DNA from: Candidatus Bipolaricaulota bacterium
Lineage (GTDB): Bacteria; Bipolaricaulota; Bipolaricaulia; UBA7950; UBA9294
Assembly: GCA_018817505.1 (NCBI GenBank)
Contig: JAHITR010000185.1
Span: forward strand, 1-38,582
DNA: 38,582 nucleotides
Reading direction: 5' to 3'
Shown: positions 33,576-38,582 of the stretch, piece after piece
Position numbering within the stretch: position 1 is the first letter of the stretch
Layout of the letters: each line of letters begins with the position of its first letter
The notes under the pieces: model-generated
Told to the model about the DNA's origin: nothing
The model's database searches: none
The model's input: the letters and a program-made list of their open reading frames with translations, nothing else
Program-made: the position numbers and the translations under genes

Positions 33576-34676
33576 CTACAGTTTGCGGATGTATCGGCCA
33601 CCCTCGGCCTCGTCAATCAAGTTCTCTAATTGAAGAAGCAGAAGGATATGCGACGCCTCAGTCGGTGAGAGATCCGCCCGGGCAATGATATCGTCCATGT
33701 GGACGGGTTCAAGAGAAATGAGCGCATATACGGCTGCTTCGGCCTCACCAAGGTTCAATCCGGCATCCGCGTCTTCACTGGAAACTCGATCGCGCTTGAC
33801 GCGCAAGTCGGGGTATTCGTCAAAGATGTCGTCGACTGAATCGACCAGTGTCGCTCCTTGCTTGATGAGTCGATTCGAGCCAGCCGATGTCAGGCTGTTA
33901 ATGTTGCCTGGAACGGCAAATACATCGCGGCCCTGTTCGAGCGCACACCGCGCCGTAATCAGCGATCCACTTCGCTCAGGGGCCTGAATGACCAACACCC
34001 CCCTCGACAAGCCCGACAAGATGCGATTCCGCTGAGGGAATGTCCATTTGGCAGGTCGGCTCCCCATCGGATACTCCGACATAACGACGCCTGTTTCCAC
34101 GATACGTTCGTAGATCGGCTGATTGCTCTTGGGATAGGGATAATCAATGCCGCATCCCATCACGGCGACAGTGAATCCGCCCACATCGAGCGTGCCTTGA
34201 TGGGCAGACGCATCAATGCCTGATGCCAATCCACTGACAATGATGAACCCTTTGAGGGCCAGCTGCGAGGCAAACTTACCGGCAATCATCTTCCCATAGC
34301 TGGTGCTGCGACGGGTGCCGACAATGGCAATGGCCCGCGACGAGTCAATCGTCTGCTCCCCGCGCACGTAAAGTGCCATCGGCGGATCGTCGATTTCTCG
34401 CAGCAGAGGGGGGTAGTTCTCATCCACCAAGGTGACGATGTGAACGGCCTTGTCTTCTGCCTTGGCCATCTCTTCATCAACGGCCTTTTCGGATCGTCCC
34501 GATGCAATTGCTTCCCCGAGCACACGTGATCCAAAGACTTGGGCAAACGCAGACGCAGGAGCATTCCAGATTTCTTCAAAGGACTTAAACCGGCTGAACA
34601 GCGCCTGAGTCCGCTTTGGCGTCAACTGAGGAATGAGGTTCAGTCCAATGAGGCATTCGCGATCCGTGTAATTCAT
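33576..34676 (-). CDS. dprA: DNA processing protein DprA
   Basis: Binds incoming single-stranded DNA and loads RecA during natural transformation. 366 residues with three parts: an N-terminal helical SAM-like region, the Rossmann-like core (AIVGTRRSTSYGKMIAGKF, IVSGLASGIDASAHQG, FPQRNRILSGLS, ERSGSLITARCALEQGRDVFAVPG) and a C-terminal winged helix (from about 300). ATG 34676 has no Shine-Dalgarno, but a -10 TATAGT ends 9 nt upstream with TTGACG at -35, so the message is probably leaderless. It is the first gene of the dprA-ndk-valS-folC-uppS-cdsA-prsW run. Confidence 0.96.
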   Translation of the reverse strand: MNYTDRECLIGLNLIPQLTPKRTQALFSRFKSFEEIWNAPASAFAQVFGSRVLGEAIASGRSEKAVDEEMAKAEDKAVHIVTLVDENYPPLLREIDDPPMALYVRGEQTIDSSRAIAIVGTRRSTSYGKMIAGKFASQLALKGFIIVSGLASGIDASAHQGTLDVGGFTVAVMGCGIDYPYPKSNQPIYERIVETGVVMSEYPMGSRPAKWTFPQRNRILSGLSRGVLVIQAPERSGSLITARCALEQGRDVFAVPGNINSLTSAGSNRLIKQGATLVDSVDDIFDEYPDLRVKRDRVSSEDADAGLNLGEAEAAVYALISLEPVHMDDIIARADLSPTEASHILLLLQLENLIDEAEGGRYIRKL

Positions 34677-34685
34677 GATGGCAAG

Positions 34686-34713
34686 ACTATAACCCGCTAC
34701 CTGGCCTCGTCAA
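34686..34713 (-). promoter_or_regulatory. Promoter of the dprA cluster (leaderless)
   Basis: On the minus strand TTGACG (34713-34708), a 16-nt spacer and TATAGT (34691-34686). The last base of the -10 is 9 nt before the dprA ATG. Confidence 0.65.
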
Positions 34714-34753
34714 TCGTTCAAGCTCGTTGTGCCTCAAAACAGGATGCGCTACC

Positions 34754-35164
34754 ATGGCCGCGATCATGCCATTTCTAGGATTCGCGTTGCTGTTTTTGGA
34801 GCTCTTCTTGCTGATCGTCGTCAGCCAGGCAATCGGTTTCGGCGTCGTGTTCGCTGAAATCGTGCTGACAGTATTTGCTGGATTGTCTCTTATGCGATTC
34901 GCCGGTCGAACCGCGTTCCAGCCCGCACAGTTGATTGGTGTGTTCCTGCATGGCCTTGGATCCGGGTTCTCCATGAAGCTGCCCATTCAGCAGTTGCTGT
35001 TCGGCAGTCTGCTGCTCATCATCCCCGGATTCGCCACCGATATCTTGGGCATTGTGTTCATCGCCCGCTATTTCCTCACACGCGGCTCAGCCCCTCAATC
35101 GTCTGAGGAGCCGGGAGCTATCGACGTCGAATTTGACGTCCGTGACGACAACGAAATCGAGTAA
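34754..35164 (+). CDS. fxsA: FxsA-family membrane protein
   Basis: 136-residue inner-membrane protein. Helices at about 4-24 (LGFALLFLELFLLIVVSQAIG), 27-45 and 77-100 (LLFGSLLLIIPGFATDILGI) match FxsA, whose LLLIIPGFATDILG segment is the clearest family mark. In E. coli, excess FxsA relieves phage T7 exclusion by the F plasmid; its normal job is unknown. The C-terminal 25 residues are acidic and cytoplasmic. ATG 34754 has AGGA 9 nt upstream. The last 70 bp overlap, on the opposite strand, the end of the comEC gene. Confidence 0.88.
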   Translation: MAAIMPFLGFALLFLELFLLIVVSQAIGFGVVFAEIVLTVFAGLSLMRFAGRTAFQPAQLIGVFLHGLGSGFSMKLPIQQLLFGSLLLIIPGFATDILGIVFIARYFLTRGSAPQSSEEPGAIDVEFDVRDDNEIE

Positions 35165-36618
35165 TGGGCCAAATACGCAAACCCGACACAGCCGGCCAGC
35201 CAGATGCCAAGCATTGGCTTGACAGACCACTCCACAAACGGCACGTGCGCCAGCCATAAGACAATCCCTTGAAGTCCTCTCAGTAGAAGAGCAAAGGGCA
35301 CAATCATTTTCGTGAATAGGGGTGTTGCTGAGATCAAAACAGACAGCAGCCCTGCCCACAGCGAGAGGGCTGCCAGTGGAACAGCGACGAGATTGCTGAG
35401 TATTGACAAAGGATGAAATGCCTGAAAGTGCCAGGCAATGGCTGGTGCAGCGCCTGCTTGAGCAGCTACAGATACGATGAGCAATCGAAGCACCCATTGA
35501 TACCCTCTCCACATCTTCGTGTTCTTCAGCGCTTGTGAACACTGTGTTCCCCAACCGGATGGCAAGAAGGCGAAGAGAATGGATCCTGTCGCCGCCATGG
35601 TCAGCTGAAAGCCGGAATCAAACAGGGCACCGGGCCGGATGATCAGAATGGCTATCGCGGCAGCTGCCAAACCATTGATGGGATGAATCCAGCGCCGCAG
35701 GATGACGCCGCAATCCGCCAGCACACTCCCCAGTGCGAGGAACGCGAACAGCCATCCCGCACGCACCAAACTAACGCGCGGTCCGACCACGGTCAACGCG
35801 AGCAAAACAAGCATCCCCACCAGAGGATAGGCAAGGCGTGGCCGCAGCCCCATCCGCCGCAATCCCCACCAGGCGCCGCCAAGAAACACGCCCAAGTGAA
35901 GGCCAGATACAGCCAGCAAGTGCATAAGCCCAGTTCGAGAGAACGCCTCTTCTATATCCACAGCCAATGCAGAGCGATCGCCGAGCATCAGGCTTTGAGC
36001 CATTCCCGCCAAACGTGGAGGCAGCGCGTCACGAAGCCGCTGCAGAAGTCGTTGTCGCAAGCAGTCACCCCAATGCCACAAGGAACGACTGGCTTGATCA
36101 AGGCAACCCACCTCATCTGCGAACAAGCTGGCGAAGATGTTCTGGCGAGCCAGATAGGCGGGATAATCGAAGCCCTCAAAGGCAGTCGGAAGCTGCGTGC
36201 GCCCTCGCACAACGACCCGATCGCCGTAGTGCACTGCACCCAGTGGAAAATTGCAGGGCCAATGAACGACCAAAGATCCAGGCAAGTCATCCGGTGCCAG
36301 AGTGAACGAAATGGATGCCTCGCCCACATCTGGGTAGCTCACCACCGTGCCCGACACCTCTCGCAACCCGGGCGCTCGGCGAAGAAGCCAATCTGGAAAT
36401 TGCGGGACTGATGACTCCCGGTACATACCGATCATGCAAACGGCGACCAACAATCCCGCCATGCGAACCCATCGTGGCACCACCCGGGCGACAACCACAA
36501 TCAAGAGAACGCAGACCATGGCGCCCCACAGGACGACAACAGTCGATATCGTGAGATAGGAAGCAATCGCGATTCCCAATCCCAAGCTCAAGGCGATCCA
36601 AACCATTGCATAGGTCAT
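35095..36618 (-). CDS. comEC: ComEC/Rec2-type DNA uptake channel without metallo-beta-lactamase domain
   Basis: About 507 residues. N-terminal helices (to about 75) lead into an external OB-like DUF4131 region (GTVVSYPDVGE, RVVVRGRTQLP). The competence core follows with RTGLMHLLAVSGLHLGVFLG, GPRVSLVRAGWLFA and GLAAAAIAILIIRPGALFDSGFQL, all typical ComEC. About ten helices in total. It ends after a last helix and a short Ser-rich tail; the C-terminal metallo-beta-lactamase domain of full-length (about 750-residue) ComEC is absent. ComEC carries single-stranded DNA into the cytoplasm; with dprA nearby the organism may be naturally competent. Start is ATG 36618 (AGGA upstream) or ATG 36630. Confidence 0.9.
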   Translation of the reverse strand: MTYAMVWIALSLGLGIAIASYLTISTVVVLWGAMVCVLLIVVVARVVPRWVRMAGLLVAVCMIGMYRESSVPQFPDWLLRRAPGLREVSGTVVSYPDVGEASISFTLAPDDLPGSLVVHWPCNFPLGAVHYGDRVVVRGRTQLPTAFEGFDYPAYLARQNIFASLFADEVGCLDQASRSLWHWGDCLRQRLLQRLRDALPPRLAGMAQSLMLGDRSALAVDIEEAFSRTGLMHLLAVSGLHLGVFLGGAWWGLRRMGLRPRLAYPLVGMLVLLALTVVGPRVSLVRAGWLFAFLALGSVLADCGVILRRWIHPINGLAAAAIAILIIRPGALFDSGFQLTMAATGSILFAFLPSGWGTQCSQALKNTKMWRGYQWVLRLLIVSVAAQAGAAPAIAWHFQAFHPLSILSNLVAVPLAALSLWAGLLSVLISATPLFTKMIVPFALLLRGLQGIVLWLAHVPFVEWSVKPMLGIWLAGCVGFAYLAHYSISLSSRTSNSTSIAPGSSDD

Positions 36619-36648
36619 GATGTCCTGCATGATCCTATCTTGGATGCA

Positions 36649-36677
36649 TTGCCTTTGACCAATCGGCTGGATACAAT
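36649..36677 (+). promoter_or_regulatory. Promoter of the tmRNA gene
   Basis: TTGCCT (36649-36654), a 17-nt spacer and TACAAT (36672-36677); transcription would start about 18 nt before the mature tmRNA 5' end. Confidence 0.6.
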
Positions 36678-36701
36678 GATGGACGTTGATCATTGACAAT
36701 T

Positions 36702-37055
<354 letters not shown>

Positions 37056-37069
37056 GATCCTAGTCCAAA

Positions 37070-37100
37070 GATGGCGAGGTTCTCTTCGCCGTCTTCTTTC
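37070..37100 (+). terminator. Terminator of the tmRNA gene
   Basis: Stem GATGGCGA / TCGCCGTC (one G-T pair) with an 8-nt loop, followed by TTCTTTC, 15 nt after the tmRNA end. Confidence 0.7.
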
Positions 37101-37115
37101 AACATCGTCCTAATG

Positions 37116-37589
37116 TCACGATTCTCCGATTCTGCTTTGTGGTTCGTCCAACGATGAACCCCAGAAGGCTTGGAAGCCTTCGATCCCGGTTTGGAGCAAA
37201 CTGATCAGCGCAGACGGCTGTAGGTTGACATCTGGAAGTTGGCTTGGCTCGACCCAGAGGAATTCGAGATGAGGCTCGAGCGATGTTGGCGGCGCGTCGG
37301 AAACTAGCCCCTCGATTTCTACTTCGAAAAGCAGATTGATCTCGTGATTCGTCAATGTATCTTCGGGCCAAGCATGCTCAACCGCTCCCAGGAAACGTTT
37401 GATCGTTGGACACACTCCAAGTTCCTCTTGGATCTCTCGAACAAGGGCCTGCTTCGCGCTTTCGCGCTTCTCAATATGCCCACCCGGAAGGAAGGTATTG
37501 TTCGCTCCGATCTGATGCACAAGCAGGATCATCCCATCTACGATCACAACTCCGCGAGCAAGGTAGTGAAACACGATTCGCTCTTCCAT
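37116..37589 (-). CDS. NUDIX hydrolase
   Basis: 157-residue Mg-dependent pyrophosphohydrolase. The NUDIX box runs from Gly36 to about 58: GGHIEKRESAKQALVREIQE followed by ELG, matching GX5EX7REUXEEXGU exactly. The flanking strands (FHYLARGVVIVDGMILLVHQ before; HEINLLFEVE after) fit the fold. The substrate, whether a nucleotide, sugar nucleotide or capped RNA, is unknown. ATG 37589 starts where homology begins; it has no Shine-Dalgarno, but TACACT (complement of 37596-37601) ends 6 nt upstream, so the message may be leaderless. It converges on the tmRNA gene. Confidence 0.92.
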   Translation of the reverse strand: MEERIVFHYLARGVVIVDGMILLVHQIGANNTFLPGGHIEKRESAKQALVREIQEELGVCPTIKRFLGAVEHAWPEDTLTNHEINLLFEVEIEGLVSDAPPTSLEPHLEFLWVEPSQLPDVNLQPSALISLLQTGIEGFQAFWGSSLDEPQSRIGES

Positions 37590-37684
37590 ACGCCGAGTGT
37601 ACGGGAGCCGCAGGTGTCTGCACCAGACGGAACGCGCTCCGAAAGGTTCTCCACTCAGACCTGCCACATCCGCTCGACATGCAA

Positions 37685-37713
37685 GAACCCGCCGGATTGG
37701 CTCCGGCGGGTTC
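37685..37713 (-). terminator. Hairpin terminator after the beta-helix gene
   Basis: A perfect 11-bp stem GAACCCGCCGG / CCGGCGGGTTC with a 7-nt loop, 12 nt past the stop codon on the minus strand. The T-tract is poor on that strand and better on the plus strand (CTCTGTTTT). Confidence 0.55.
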
Positions 37714-37724
37714 CTCTGTTTTGG

Positions 37725-38582
37725 CTACTCGTCTTCGGGTTTCGGTTGGGTCAAGAAGGTAAGGTCCAGCTCCCGAGGCGGGAAGGGGGGAGACCCGAAA
37801 ACACTGTAGGTGTTCCCGTCTTTCTCGCCTGGACCCGGGATAGTATTAGCCCAGCCGGTGATCGTGCCATACCCCTCTTCACTGAGTGGAGCAGACTGAG
37901 ATCCAATTCTTGCTTCAAGCGCACAGGCTCCATAGCTCACTTCCATTCCTTGTGAGTTTCGAAGAATTCTGCTGTTGATCATGTGCAGTTCAGAGGCAAC
38001 ACCGGCTCCAACAGAAACTCCCGTGCCTTGGTTGTCGCGGATGTCGCAATTATCCAGCTCTAGTCGGCTGCACCAGAACTGAATCACGTGGCTTGATGGC
38101 GGCGAGTTTTCAATCACACAATCACGGAGCGTAGCAAATGCCCCGAAATGCAGAGTAATCGCCATTTCAGTGCGATTGAATCGGCATGCTTCGGCAGTAA
38201 TAACCGCCGCATTTGTGACGTACAAGCCAGCATCGCTGTCCTCCACCAAGACATCAAACAGAGTTACGTTGCATGCCCCATCGACGGCAATGGCAACAGC
38301 AGAGTTGCGAAAGACAACCCCTCGAACCGATACATCAATGGGGGCACTTGAGGAAACCTCAATCGATGCTCGCCACAGCAATCCTTCGAGAATCGTCCTT
38401 CCCAGTTCGGGCAATCCATTGGGTGCATGTGAAGCCGCTACGATGTTGACATTCTTATTGACGACCAGTGCCTCTCTGTAAACTCCAGCTGGGATGTAGA
38501 CAGTCCCTCCATCTGGAACACGGTCGAGGGCAGCCTGGATTGACTCCCCTGCGTCCACCCAGATCTCACGCAGTGGGAACAA
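37725..38582 (-). CDS. Right-handed parallel beta-helix protein (N-terminus beyond right edge)
   Basis: At least 285 residues, open at the right edge, so the true start and any signal peptide are outside the window. The visible N-terminal part (DAGESIQAALDRVPDGGTVYIPAGVYREALVV) is the usual opening of pectate-lyase/NosD-like beta-helices: a helix, then DGGTVYIPAGVY. Repeated turns follow (VRGVVFRNSAVAIAVDGACN, DVLVEDSDAGLYVTNAA, RFNRTEMAITLHFGAFATLR, NCDIRDNQGTGVSVG), each about 22-24 residues. The C-terminal 55 residues leave the helix. No catalytic residues can be named; such proteins are often secreted carbohydrate-active or surface proteins. Confidence 0.8.
   Translation of the reverse strand: MFPLREIWVDAGESIQAALDRVPDGGTVYIPAGVYREALVVNKNVNIVAASHAPNGLPELGRTILEGLLWRASIEVSSSAPIDVSVRGVVFRNSAVAIAVDGACNVTLFDVLVEDSDAGLYVTNAAVITAEACRFNRTEMAITLHFGAFATLRDCVIENSPPSSHVIQFWCSRLELDNCDIRDNQGTGVSVGAGVASELHMINSRILRNSQGMEVSYGACALEARIGSQSAPLSEEGYGTITGWANTIPGPGEKDGNTYSVFGSPPFPPRELDLTFLTQPKPEDE

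Overview
This 38.6 kb window is a dense, mostly housekeeping segment of a bacterial chromosome of moderate GC content by eye. It carries 5S and 23S rRNA, tRNA-Asn and tmRNA, plus SMC-ScpA-ScpB, ValS, UppS, CdsA, FolC, Ndk, DprA and ComEC, so it is bacterial and not plasmid or phage. A membrane pyrophosphatase, rubredoxin, a NifS/IscU/Rrf2 iron-sulfur cluster operon and several secreted or membrane proteins of unfamiliar type suggest an anaerobic or microaerophilic, deep-branching lineage. My best guess is Candidatus Bipolaricaulota (Acetothermia/OP1) or a neighbour. That is an impression from gene content and was not tested.

Layout. 1-1766: a secreted protein cut by the left edge, then a tandem GNAT acetyltransferase bracketed by two direct copies of the 3' end of tRNA-Asn. 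1932-5340: an M20-type peptidase, a membrane-anchored AMMECR1 protein, an O6-alkylguanine-DNA alkyltransferase and a CDF cation exporter. 5376-8690: a 23S-5S rRNA unit on the minus strand with no 16S gene beside it, with its own tandem promoters, a boxB/boxA-like leader and a 29-bp processing stem. 8824-11967: a probable decayed gene, rsmA and an exported alpha/beta hydrolase. 12016-15884: a GntR(YtrA)-DUF1648/PH-ABC operon behind a palindromic operator, plus a GNAT and a small DUF5808-like protein. 15957-19708: membrane pyrophosphatase and a divergent secreted coiled-coil protein with seven 11-residue repeats. 19760-24235: HTH-smc-scpA-scpB-rubredoxin, with very tight spacing. 24282-26418: cysteine desulfurase, IscU scaffold and Rrf2 regulator. 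26585-34676: a minus-strand run dprA-ndk-valS-folC-uppS-cdsA-prsW. 34754-38582: fxsA and comEC overlapping tail to tail, tmRNA, a NUDIX hydrolase and a beta-helix protein cut by the right edge.

Functionally the window joins chromosome organisation (SMC complex), DNA uptake and processing (DprA, ComEC), envelope lipid synthesis (UppS, CdsA), Fe-S cluster assembly, translation (rRNA, ValS, RsmA, tmRNA) and pyrophosphate-driven ion pumping. The most unusual points are the self-contained 23S-5S unit, an SMC with roughly half-length arms co-transcribed with a small HTH protein and a rubredoxin, a Ser for Asn change in the RsmA catalytic motif, a tmRNA tag that does not end in the usual Ala-Ala, and several genes that look leaderless (a -10 box 6-9 nt before the start codon and no Shine-Dalgarno). 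No CRISPR array, insertion sequence or prophage was seen.
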